Below, one piece after another: positions 42,412 through 52,613 of a DNA stretch of 64,000 bases. The DNA comes from Corinectria fuckeliana. Taxonomy: Eukaryota; Ascomycota; Sordariomycetes; Hypocreales; Nectriaceae. Within the stretch, counting starts at the first letter, position 1. Each line of letters opens with the position of its first letter. The position numbers and the translations under genes were made by a program. The stretch covers positions 1 to 64,000 of the forward strand of contig WPDH01000169.1 in the NCBI GenBank assembly GCA_019137255.1, given 5' to 3'. Below the pieces are notes generated by a model. It was not told where the DNA came from, ran no database searches, and saw only the letters and a list, made by a program, of their open reading frames with translations.

Positions 42412-44330
42412 ATGAAGCGCAAACTGCATGACAATCAGCCTGCAAGTGCCAGTCCAACAGCGAAAATACAGCGTAATCAAGCGCTGCAGACTGAAAAGAC
42501 AGGGCTTCAGGATGGCATTTCTGTTCGTCAGCAGGCTGAGAGGTATCGACTTGCCACAGCCAAGATCCCTCTCAATGCTCTTACATGGACTTGGACGAAG
42601 GGGACAAATAGACATGTCAGTCGTCAGCATGTGTACAAACTAAGCCGCATGTTCAAGCAAGGCGCCTTGGAGCGACAGGCAGAAGAGAACTAACTTCTCG
42701 TTCAATGCAGCGCAGAATCTGTAGCGCGAATGATCAGCCATCTTGAGAAACAGGAGGTTAATCCACAGTCAAGTCGAGTACTGTCATTTGACGCCTGGTC
42801 GAGTGTCAACTACGATGAGGCGATCGAGGTCATGGCAGGCCAGCATCGAGTTGAGGCACTATGCGAGCACGTGAAGCAGACTGGGGCAGATGATAAGGAG
42901 CTGTGGTGGACTTGTAACCGTTACGATCGAGGTCAGTCAACAGCCCAAAACAGCTGCTTTTGGTCAAGAATTAAAGAAAACTGAGTGTGTTTAAACAAGC
43001 TCCCCATGGAGCTGGACATTAAACTGCGTGCAAACCGTCACGATCCCTCTCTGTCCGATACGCATGGACAGATCTAGATGTAACTTGTATTGGCAACAAG
43101 CCACGATGAGGCTCTGTTTCAAGGAAAGAAGGCCATTGTGGAAAGCCGAGTGTGCGATGTCCTGCGACTTAACAGTGAAGATAGGTTCCCTATAGGTCGG
43201 CTAGAGACGCTGTGGAGGAACAATAGGTGGAGATAAATGATTACACGTTGGTGTAAGACGGAGGTTGGCAGGGCTCTTTTCAACATCTCGACCTGGGATT
43301 GGATGGCCAGTTATCGGATTGATGGTGTGAGTACGTCCGTTCCGGCGAAGCAGGAAGCATTGAAACTAAGGTATTGGCATCTAGTATTGGTTTTACACAT
43401 TTGAACACGTACTCAATACACTCAAAGATCTCGGAGATGCTGCGGACGGAATATACGCAACAGATTGGGCTAAATTCGTCGTCGCATTATCCCCCGGATA
43501 CTCAGCCGCAGACTTAACAAAACTCTTTTACGCCGGACAACTAGCCGAACTTGATTCTTCAGCCCAGGAACAACATGGGAGTGAATTACGACGCCATAAA
43601 GGCTTCCTCGAGGAAATGAGCGATACCGACTATCATGCTGTTTACCGTCGTGTTATGGATCGTCGTGGAATACCATTCTTGGACGTCCAGAAACTTCTCA
43701 AGACGACTAAAGAAGAAGGAAGAATTATGATGCAGGTGATGACACATGTCACAGCATGGGTGATGGGTGAATCTTGAGCCTACAGTGGTCATGGATAGGC
43801 GAGAGAATAATAAACCTCTTCTCCGAGAGGACTTGAAACCCGCGCTGCAAGTGAAGACAAGCAGAAGATCAAATAAATATCAGGCAGCTCGACTTGAACA
43901 AGAGTCGATTCATCTCGAACGAAGAGTTCTCGATGCCGTCCGGGACGAAATGGCCTCATTCAAGACCCCGACAATCAAGGCCTCTTTGGATATTTTGCCC
44001 ATTGACGGCAGAAACGGATATGGCGAAAAATTCATTGAGAAGCCGTAGAATGTGGTACTAGACGAAATCGCAGAAATCTTCGGCCCCGAGTTCCCCTCGT
44101 TGTTGGCATTCCCTCTACCAAGACTCAAGACTGGTCCAGTTGCTGCTCTACAACCAATATCCAGCATCACTCGGGCTATTTGTGCACTGGTTCCACGTAT
44201 CCCAGAAGTAGCGGGAAATCCAGCACTGAATAGCCAGGAGGCGTGTGAAGAGCTAGGTGCCTCTATCGACAAAGCCGTTCTCCAATGGGCTATGCAGATG
44301 TCGCCAAACCTTGGCAGACTGCGCGTCTAA
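42412..44330 (+). pseudogene. Relic of an unnamed fungal family with a ParB-reminiscent GQHR motif
   Basis: The frame from 42412 encodes a polar N-terminus, then IPLNALTWTWTKGTNRH and VLSFDAWSSVNYDEAIEVMAGQHRVEAL. The last motif resembles the GxxR segment of ParB/Srx-like domains. Further parts are ELDIKLRANRHD, FNISTWDWMASYRID and DAADGIYATDWAKFVVALSPG, reaching a C-terminal LPRLKTGPVAAL segment by 44140. The reading is broken by TAA after AEEN (about 42691), a frame change near 42940-43000, TAG and TAA in the GQI*M* segment (about 43076-43084), a TAA after NNRWR (about 43236) and TAG after IEKP (44046). The two stops in GQI*M* fit TGG to TAG and CAA to TAA. I recall similar full-length proteins in other ascomycetes but know no function; a ParB-like fold is inference from one motif. 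Confidence 0.6.
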
Positions 44331-46275
44331 CCGTGAATAGCAAGGCCGAGTGAGGTGCTAGGAGCAATAGAGGCGGCTCGAACTCGATATGAGTCAGGCT
44401 CCAAGCGTCTAGGTTAGGAGGCCCTCTGTGCTGAGGCTGGCGAACATTAGGAACTGTCCCTACAATGGTGCCAAGATATCGGCAGTCTTGGAGTACAATC
44501 CCTCAGGGTAGGCTTTAGAAGACTTGGGTGCTGATATGCAAAGCTGCCGTCCCCTAAGGTGCCATTACCTTTGCTGTGTCCTTTACATATGAGCAACTGC
44601 TAGATGCCTAGTGCCTCCAATACATTTTGATGGCTTCAAGATCCCACGTTGCGGCCATAGACGTACTCGATATCTTTGGTGCAGAGCGTCTTTGTGCACG
44701 AGGGTAGCGAAGACCCCAACCATGCAATAATCCTCCAGGAGCACGCATTAAAAGTGTATGTATGAAACTGGCCAATATGAAATGGTCTGGTGTACAATAA
44801 GAATGCCAGAATCCACCAGAGCAACCCCAGCATCCATTCAGCATGCGATGATCCGCGCAGCGACCTGTTCTCACGGTGAGTGGGTAGACTACGCGCGAGC
44901 ACCGTTAGCGCACATCCTTAAACCAAGCTTATTTGTAACTTTATACAAACGTCGTGCAACACGGGCCCAGGGCATTGACCTACGAGATGCCGGTGATCAT
45001 CTGCTGTTTCATGCCACTTGTTCTCATTCAAGAGTTTCCGACCCAACTGCAGCCCCTCAGGAGATGATAGTATTACCCGTTGATGAGTGTAACCCCCGCT
45101 GCTGTCAATAGGAGAGGAGAAATCCAAATTGAAGAACATGACGATCGTTACGAGCGTAGACTACCTCCAGGCACGTCAAGTCAGGCTCCTTGGGTCAACT
45201 TTTTGATGCATTTTCCGGGATCATTCGGATCATACGATGTCCAATGAATGAGGCCATGGTGGACAATCGGTAGTCGCAAGGCGGCTATCTGATCATGCTA
45301 AGGAGTGTTCTCACCGACGAAATACCGATGCTACTGGCCAGACGGTCGAACTCGCTGCAGAATACAGCCCAGCTGCCGCTGCGCAACTCGTATAAAACCT
45401 GTCCTGACGGGGTCTGTTCGTTCAGGTGTGACGATTCCCAACGGAAAATAACTACACAACAGGTAATGATACCGAACGGTGGAGTTGACAGAACCCTAGG
45501 CGGTTTCATCGGAGGATCTTTCGGTGGATGGTTTCGGCGAGAAGTTCAAGGTCATCTACGCATCTTCCTATTCTGTAAGGCCCCTTTTACTAGTTTGGAA
45601 GGAGGCGTAATTGACTTTGTGCCAAGCACTGTAGCGAGTGTCGACCCGGTCAGCCTCAGTATACTGGTCAGGAACTGTCTGCAACTGGATCCATACAAGC
45701 TACGGTGATAGTATAAGGTTTCTACTGCGAAGTCGTGATTGCGAAAGTCCCAAAGATACTGCCCATTTTAGACGGAGGTGTAGCGAATGTAACACGATAT
45801 CCACCGGAAGACATTCGAAACCTGACCAGGGTCGCCGGAACAGACTTGACCGCTTTCTCAATCGCGGACTTCTATCCACTCAATTGCGCTAGTCGTCTCT
45901 AGCCTATTATGTCTTCCAAGGAGACGCACGCAGTAAGTGAAGTCGAATAGCTCTGATACTAGTCCGGCTTCAAGTCCCAATAGGGTCAATACTTAGATAT
46001 GCCTAAGTGCATGCGAATCCTTGATTAGACGCTCCAAAAGGGCTGGTCAGTGCCTCGTCCTGAGCGATTTTTGCAGATGGAGCCCGACTTTCTATACGAA
46101 CATCGTCTTGCCTTATTAGGCAGTTCGACTTTTGCCAAGCCTTACCGATGCCAAGCTTTCGTGCCGATCACTTGTGCTAACACTTTATCTGAACATCTGA
46201 GCTCTGGATACCCGGAGGAGGACGAAAAGGGCAGGTGTAATTTACACAAGTCTGGGACCACGAAGAATAGTCGCC
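44331..46275. other. Nearly 2 kb without a recognised gene
   Basis: Frames such as 45295-45708 (plus) or 44608-44902 (minus) lack family signal and splice sites. Composition is ordinary, so it may be decayed genic DNA. The right end contains the promoter of the trypsin gene. Confidence 0.35.
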
Positions 46276-46284
46276 TATATATAT
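46276..46284 (+). promoter_or_regulatory. TATA box of the trypsin gene
   Basis: TATATATATG lies about 100 bases before the trypsin start codon at 46379. It also overlaps the alternative upstream ATG at 46283, which argues against that start. Confidence 0.6.
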
Positions 46285-46378
46285 GAAGAAAATACCGTCA
46301 TCTTCAGTTTCGAAATCAACCATCTACTTCCCAGACACCTCAATCAACTATTCAGCAATCTCTATCTCAACCTCAACA

Positions 46379-47331
46379 ATGGCAATGAAACTCGCTCTCA
46401 TGGCCGCCCTGGCGATGCCTTCACTGTCCTCGGCAGCAGCAATTCCACAGGCGGCAGAGGTTCCTGTTGATGAAGCTGGAATTGTTGGCGGCTCGCAAGC
46501 TTCCTCTGGCGACTTCCCCTTCATCGTCAGTCTGTCGCAAGACGGCGAACACTTCTGCGGCGGCTCATTGTTGAACTCCAACACCGTCCTGACGGCAGCT
46601 CATTGCTCCACGGGCCAAGATGCCTCCGCTGTCAAGGTTCGCGCAGGAAGCCTTGTAAGTTTCTCCTGTCCCCTGCTATTTTCTACGTCGGTGTAATACG
46701 TCGCGTCGTCCTTGCAAGCCAGTTTTGAGCTGACGCCCAATCTAGAAGCGGAACACAGGCGGCACACTTGTCGGTGTCTCCGAGATCATCGTTCATTCTG
46801 GCTACTCTTCAAGCACCACCGACAACGATGTTGCTATCTGGCACCTGTCCACTGAGATCCCGACTAGCTCGACCATCTCCTATGCGACTCTGCCGGCTGC
46901 GGGCTCCGACCCTGTTGCTGGATCTGTGGCTACCGTCGCGGGCTGGTATGTACTACTTGCGCTGATAATATTGTCTCTTCTAAGACACGGCCTGAAGAGA
47001 GAGCTAACTTGTAATGAAATATAGGGGTACTACCTCTTCGGGTGCATCGACTCTGCCTGTTAGCCTGAGGAAGGTTGATGTCCCGATTGTGTCACGTGCG
47101 ACCTGTCGCTCTCAGTATGGTACTTCCAGCATTACCAACAACATGTTCTGTGCTGGTCTGGAGGAAGGTGGCAAGGATTCCTGCCAGGGAGACAGCGGAG
47201 GCCCTATCATTGATGCCTCTGGAACTCTGATTGGTACCGTCTCGTGGGGCGAGGGATGTGCTTTGGCTGACCGTTCTGGCGTCTACGCCAGGCTGGGCTC
47301 TCTGCTCACTTTCATCAACAGCAACCTTTAA
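46379..47331 (+). CDS. Secreted trypsin-like serine protease (S1A), 3 exons
   Basis: Exons 46379-46654, 46746-46945 and 47025-47331 (introns 91 and 79 bp) give 260 residues. A signal peptide and short propeptide end before the mature N-terminus IVGGSQ at residue 35. The catalytic triad is His75 (LTAAHC), Asp120 (DNDVAIW) and Ser216 (GDSGGP). The residue six before Ser, Asp210 in KDSCQGDSGGP, is the specificity-pocket Asp, predicting cleavage after Arg/Lys. Six cysteines fit fungal trypsins. The protease digests extracellular protein and in related fungi is linked to insect or plant hosts. All motifs are intact and splicing is unambiguous. The start at 46379 (MAMKLAL) gives a proper signal peptide. 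Confidence 0.95.
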
Positions 47332-47746
47332 GCTGCTCAAGTGTAGGGGACTTTAGATTAGCTATCTTCCCTTCTTCGGTGCAAGGAAGACTTTTGGTGG
47401 AGGACGATGATATGGCCATGCCAAACTTTATCAGTTTGGGCAAATTCACAATCCATAGGAGCGGTCGAACGTGGAGAGGACTTTGTTGGTTAGCTAGAGA
47501 TCTAGTTAAAGCAACTTTATCAATAAAGTGCACCTCTCAAGCAGATTGTTTGTCTCTATACAATCCAAAGTTGGAAGAAAACAGAAACTCCTCCATCCTA
47601 GGCTTTCTCGTCAAGTAAGACCCGACGGACATACAAGCAATCAACATTCAGGTCATACTGCGGGGACTAGAGTACAAGGTACATATTCACAGCTCGTTTT
47701 CTTGTAGTAATTAGACGTGAGAAAAATCAACTGCTAGCTGCAACAT
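47332..47746. other. 3' intergenic of trypsin gene
   Basis: About 415 bp, no gene recognised. Confidence 0.35.
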
Positions 47747-48238
47747 TTACTCATTCTCAATCGTTTCCTGAACAATGACTCCATCAAGGCTCTTTAGCTT
47801 ATCAATGCCAGCCACAGTGAGAGGCCTTGCGAGCAGTCGCATTAGTCCCGGTACTTTCAACACAAATGCACCACTACTTACGGCGGAAATGAAGTAGGAG
47901 GCAGGGCTCGGTTGGCGATCCAGTGCTGGGCCCCGGTGTCCTCCTTCACAATACTATGTTGTTCATGCTTTAGAAAGACGCTCACGCCTTCGTAGTGAAA
48001 ACAGCTTGACTTACTCGGTTACTGTTTGATTGAGCTTCCCCCACTCCGCGATCCCCTTGAAGGTGTAACGGACTTTCTTGAAGCAGGTGTTAGGGCTCGA
48101 GTAGCTGTAGACATTGATGGGTGCTCCTTATCGCACCTTGCGATCAGCCATAATGGAGCTGGGTGACGTATTGCAAAGACCCGGGTTGATGACAGCGCTT
48201 GAGAGAAGCAGTATGCTACAAACATGGGGAGTATGCAT
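47747..48238 (-). pseudogene. Probable small secreted protein relic
   Basis: From an ATG at 48238 the frame starts MHTPHVCSILLLSSAVINPG, hydrophobic like a signal peptide, then MADRKVR followed by a TAA stop at about 48129 and, in the same frame, GAPINVYSYSSPNTCFKKV and RYTFKGIAEWGKLNQTVTE. A GTAAGT donor follows at 48014. A second coding-looking part (about 47940-47750) ends SYFISAVSSGAFVLKVPG and LDGVIVQETIENE. The stop fits CAA to TAA, the RIP change. I could not find an acceptor that joins the two parts in frame, so a second lesion may exist. The protein type is not recognised, but the composition suggests a secreted beta-rich protein of about 140 residues. Confidence 0.4.
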
Positions 48239-48815
48239 GGAAGTTGATGATGAGGTATCGATTGAGCGAATCTAGGTGATGTGGGACTAATTGAAGATTG
48301 AAGCTTTCTGCAACGTAGCCTCCGGGGTCTTGCAGTTACTTTATAGCTCCACGTATCGAACCAAAAGATCTGTACAGATAAGGAAGGTGCAAGCAATGAC
48401 GCAATACCCGAGCTCTGCGTGCAGAATATGGCTTGATGGGCCGGGGGTTCCGGCGGTTGCATCGGCCGACATCCGGGTCCACCCCTCAGATACAGTGACC
48501 CTTTCGAGCTAGACACATAGGTACGTACGAATACACAAGAAACCGAACTTTCAATTAAGCCGATCGGGCTCGGAGCTGGTGAGGCTATGAGCCTTGGCAT
48601 TTTCCTTTTCCAAAATAAGAAATTTCCGTCTTCTCCGACAACCCTAAGCTTACTTCACTCTGCAACAGCCGCCGCGCCAGCCTCTACCGGGTAGCATGGC
48701 GCTCAAGACTTGTTGGTTCTCCCGCGCTCCTCCACGCATCATCAAGCGGGCTCTCGAAGATTGCGTCTTGTCCGATTGACGGAACTACACCAGCAGACCT
48801 AGCATCCAATGAGAG
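48239..48815. other. Intergenic, nothing recognised
   Basis: About 580 bp upstream of the secreted-protein relic. No gene seen. Confidence 0.3.
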
Positions 48816-48888
48816 TCCCATCCGGTAAGCTCAATCGGTAGAGCGTGAGACTCTTATGCGTGCACAGTCTCAGGGTTGCGGGTTCGAC
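48816..48888 (+). pseudogene. Truncated tRNA-Lys (CUU) gene
   Basis: The segment has the 5' acceptor strand TCCCATC, a D arm around AGCTCAATCGGTAGAGC and an anticodon stem TGAGAC/GTCTCA. The loop contains CTT plus about 8 extra bases, consistent with an intron-bearing tRNA-Lys(CUU). The T arm starts GCGGGTTCGA, but the 3' T-stem strand and the 3' acceptor strand that should follow are missing and replaced by unrelated sequence from about 48888. It cannot form a cloverleaf and is a 3'-truncated tRNA. Confidence 0.75.
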
Positions 48889-49667
48889 ATCATGCACGTA
48901 GTCGCTGCTGGTCCTCGGACGCCGCTCACAGCCACCAAGCCCGCAACACAGCGGAGGGCAGTATGCGCAACCTTTAACCGCTCATACTCGCCCGGAAAAC
49001 CCGGGATCCAAGCCATGAACTGTGTGCGATGTACGTCCACTGCTGTATCACCAGCACCGCTGCCGTCTGCGTTTAGGGAGTCGAGAATGCGGCGGAGCGG
49101 TACGTGTGCGTGAATCGTTAATTGTGCCTGTTCAGCTTGAAGCTGTTGAAGGAGGTAGATGGCTGTCTCTTGGCGGGGGGGCTCTATCATGTTGCAAACA
49201 TCTTGCATAACGGGCACATTGACGTCCGATGCCTCGAAGGTGTCAGGACTTAGTGCAACCAGACTCTCGGGGACAAAGGGGAATCGCTTGCGACCAGCTT
49301 CAAAGTTGATGAACAATGCATGTGTATGCCCTGTTCTGTCAACGTTGACAAGGGACATGGCAGCCTTGAGAACCACGGCAGCGATGATACCGGGGTAGGC
49401 TTTCTTCAGATCAAGCAGCCCCGGTGCGTCAAAGCCGTAGTTAAGGCCATCCGGGCTTTCTTGGATAGTCCGCTGATGCAGTAGTGGCAGGCGAGGTGCG
49501 CAGAGCTTGGAATGAATCGGCCCATGCTTTGAAGTCTATGTGGCCGCAGGTCTTGTGTTAGATGGAGTAAAGCCTGCTCGAGATCTTCGTAGGAGAGTCT
49601 AAGGGACGAAGCATCGTGAAGCATATGATGCACTGTGATATTCTTAGCGAGGGGCATTCTTTCAGCA
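48889..49667 (-). pseudogene. NRPS-type condensation-domain relic
   Basis: The frame at 49657-49406 reads ITVHHMLHDASSLRLSYEDLEQALL, resembling the HHxxxDG active-site motif and following helix of condensation domains, with DG changed to DA. A frame shift near 49470 leads into YGFDAPGLLDLKKAYPGIIAA and the frame down to about 48890 with LKAAMSLVNVDRTGHTHALFI and later segments in the expected order for the second half of a C domain. No A or PCP domains are attached. The upstream side ends at the AT-rich block beyond 49670; the downstream side meets the truncated tRNA. At least one frameshift and loss of both ends show that it is non-functional. The assignment rests on two motifs and overall order, so an acyltransferase of the same superfamily is possible. 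Confidence 0.55.
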
Positions 49668-50850
49668 TACGTTCTCTCAGGATGATACTTTTAAGCATAC
49701 TTACTATATATAATTATCACGGCTAAGCTAGTTTCTTAGATGTTAATAATAAGGTACCTAGATATGAAGAGAAGTAAGTTATAGGTATATACTAAGCTAT
49801 AGTAAGTATCTATAGATAACAGAAAAAGACTATAAGTAGTTAAAAATACTTAAAAAGTAAGAAACAATATTTAATAAATAAAGTCTAAAAAGAGAATATT
49901 ATAAAACAATATAATTAATTAGTATAATTTAAAATATACAAGACTAAATAGACACTCTGTATAACTCTAGAGCTATAAGCTGAGAAGCTAGTAGAGAAGG
50001 TTGTAACTAGTATAGCAGATTGTATTCTTATAACAATTGATAACTGGGTTAAATTCTCGTATAATATATAATATTTTGTGTTTGTTTTCATGCGGGCTCG
50101 TATAGTCTAGATTACCACAAGAGTTCCCTGTCCTAAGATGTAATCTGTGGCTAAAGATTAGTGGCTGGGTAGCCTAATTAACAGCTGTAAGATATCTCGT
50201 TAAGTTTTCTTATAAATAGCGGGATATTAGGTTCTGTCTAAGTATAAAATTATAGCTGCAAATAATTTACAGCTAAGATTGTTAGTTGTTATATAAAGTA
50301 TCCTCTTTCCCGTTCTAGGACATATTATAGATAGAAAGGCAGGCACTTATAGTGGAAGATTCTGAAATATAACACTAGGCTCTACTAAGGCTGCTTTTGC
50401 TTTTGTTTTCTTCTTTCACTGTTTCTTACTTCTTAGCTATAAGACTGACCTTAAACTATCTGCTGCCTTCCCTAGAAAGAAAAAAGCTTTAATATGCAAC
50501 CCCTTTAAGCTATAGTTTAGCTTTAACTAAAGCCTGCTCTGTTAACTGTCTTCCCTGGCAGGTAACTGTTTAAATGCCGAAAACATTACTGTTCTTTGCT
50601 GCAGAGATAGGTTTCGTTGATAATCTTTCTTAACACCTTCCTGTCGCTGCCGTCTAGTAAGACAGTTAAATACACACTTTATTCTATCCTCTAGCTAGTT
50701 CTTAGTTAGAAACACACAGGCCTGAAAGAAATTAGTCAAACTAAAATTATCGTTACACTTAAAAGCCAACCACACAATCAGCATCAATAACGTATTTCCC
50801 AGTGCAAATGCAACATAAAACCACCAGGGTGGGCTAGATTATAAAATATC
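49668..50850. other. AT-rich, partly RIP-like block
   Basis: From about 49690 composition turns strongly AT-rich with many TA steps, most extreme at 49700-50000, and becomes more mixed after 50300. No ghost protein could be read. It is probably a fragment of a degraded repeat that truncated the condensation-domain relic. Confidence 0.5.
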
Positions 50851-51318
50851 GATGTTCATACCAGAAAGACTCTATATTCTGTTAGCTGTCATGTCCGTTA
50901 TCCAGCCAAGCTGCTTCGTGCTCTTGTTTGTTGATGTTAACTTCTTTGCTTCCACGATTGACGTAAGGTTGAATTCCTACTCCAAAGTCAGTCATCACTC
51001 TATCAAATCGGCAATGATTTATCGGTACCAGTTAAATAAGGTCTTGGGAAGTTTCCGCCAATGTTTTTAGTCGTTCAAAATATGCCTCTTCCAGTCTCTC
51101 AATTTCTTCATAAAATCCCTTCATTTCATCTCCTTCATCTCGTCCCTCCTCTCCCGGGTCACGTTCATACAGCACAGCAGATGACGCACTGACGTAGCTA
51201 TTGTGAATGCCTTCAGCTCAGCTATTTGCCTGCTGCAACTTCTTTTCAGCTGATCCCACAGTTGGGCATCCTCGAGCAAGTCTCGGAATTAGGTCTAGCC
51301 ACCAGCAACTCTAGACAC

Positions 51319-51360
51319 TGCGTGTAGTGAACTAGAACCTGCGTGTAGTGAACTAGAACC
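51319..51360 (+). repeat. 21-bp tandem duplication
   Basis: The 21-base unit TGCGTGTAGTGAACTAGAACC occurs twice in direct succession without mismatch. It is too short to be a regulatory array and looks like a local slippage duplication. Confidence 0.85.
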
Positions 51361-51519
51361 TCAGTGCGAACCACAATGCCCCTTACATTATTTGCCAAGC
51401 GGCATTCAGCTATCTGAAAGGTGTGATCCCACTCTCGAAGGAGCTGCTCAACAAGTGGAGCAACAGCGCTGTAGCAAACTCTGCGTATTCAGACGTACTG
51501 AGGAATGAATATTCTCGAT

Positions 51520-51900
51520 TCTAGAGGCCTCTCTGCGCCCTCCATAACCTAGCGCTTGGTCATGATCCATAGAACGCCACAAGTCTTTTCAAATTTCCGT
51601 ACATCGAACTCGGAGGCATCCCGTGGAAAGCCCGCATCTTGCCGGTCAAGGCCGGTGATTTGACGTTGGTAGGTGATGCAGGGAGAGTGGCTAACTTCTA
51701 CTCATCCGACACATCCGACACATCCGCAAATGATGATTACAACTTCGGTGTCCTCATTGCGCCGGCCAATCTTTTACCCAAGGCAACGGCGGTCTGCCCT
51801 TACTCACCAAGTCAATGATCACTGAAGCTGAGAAACGCCTCTCTCGGTGGACGCCTGCTTGGCGAAGAGCTCAAGTTCCGACTTGATCCGTCTTGGTTGC
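51520..51900 (+). pseudogene. Unrecognised protein relic
   Basis: One frame reads PLCALHNLALGHDP, a TAG, then NATSLFKFPYIELGGIPWKA and LPVKAGDLTLVGDAGRVANFY, ending at about 51821. A second frame continues SLKLRNASLGGRLLGEELKF to a TAG near 51903. The TAG after GHDP fits TGG to TAG. Residue patterns look like a beta-rich protein, but I cannot name a family. It is reported because the coding-like texture is clearly above the surrounding DNA. Confidence 0.25.
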
Positions 51901-52613
51901 AGTAGCAAGCCAGTAGTTTGAGTAATGATATCATTCCATGTGACAAGCAACCCATTTACGTGGCACCATGGGCGCCTAGTCTAGATGATCAGCCGACCGG
52001 CCGAGCCGGGCAAGTATCACTGTGTGTTGTAACAGGCGATTTGACCTATGGGAGTCGTAATTCGATTTCTCAGCAGCCGGTGTTTTGGGCGCCGAACTAA
52101 TTACCGTGATTAGGCTAGTGTCGGAGGAGGCAACTTGGTCACGGGCCGGTACAGATCGAGTCGATTTTTAACATTCAAAAGTCGGAATGAAGCCTTGGTA
52201 GAATCGTTGCATGTAGTAGGGGAGAAATGGATAGAGGCCGCCATCCTTCTCAGGTCTCCCTTGAGCCCGCCTCTTCCAGACCAATATAGAATGTAACATC
52301 AAGTCGCGGCCCAGCGATGTGGAAAGTGTTGCGCCCCGCTTTGATATCTCTTTGCCACGCATTCCGGGGTCTCGTTTCGGAAACAGAGGTCTCCAGTCTA
52401 TTTGAAGCTCGGTTCCCTTCCATCGGCCCCGACCTACCTAAGACAGAAATCAAAGGTTTTTAGTAACCGTCCAAAAAAGATGATGTCATAGAAGCGCTTA
52501 CTCCGTACTTATAAAAGTGTTCGCCAGAGGCTCATGCATTTCAAATGTAAGACATCACGACTCTAACTCTTTCTCTGACCACCCACCTCCTTCTCCTTTT
52601 GATCTGTTACATA

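Larger units (their letters stand above)
50851..52613. other. Region with one possible relic and the 5' flank of the membrane-protein gene
   Basis: Apart from the 21-bp repeat and the possible relic at 51520-51900, no gene was recognised. CT-rich sequence at 52560-52600 leads into the ATG at 52614. Confidence 0.35.

Noticed and set aside
46283..46378. Upstream ATG of the trypsin gene
   Set aside because: It overlaps the TATA box and would hide the signal peptide; the ATG at 46379 is preferred.
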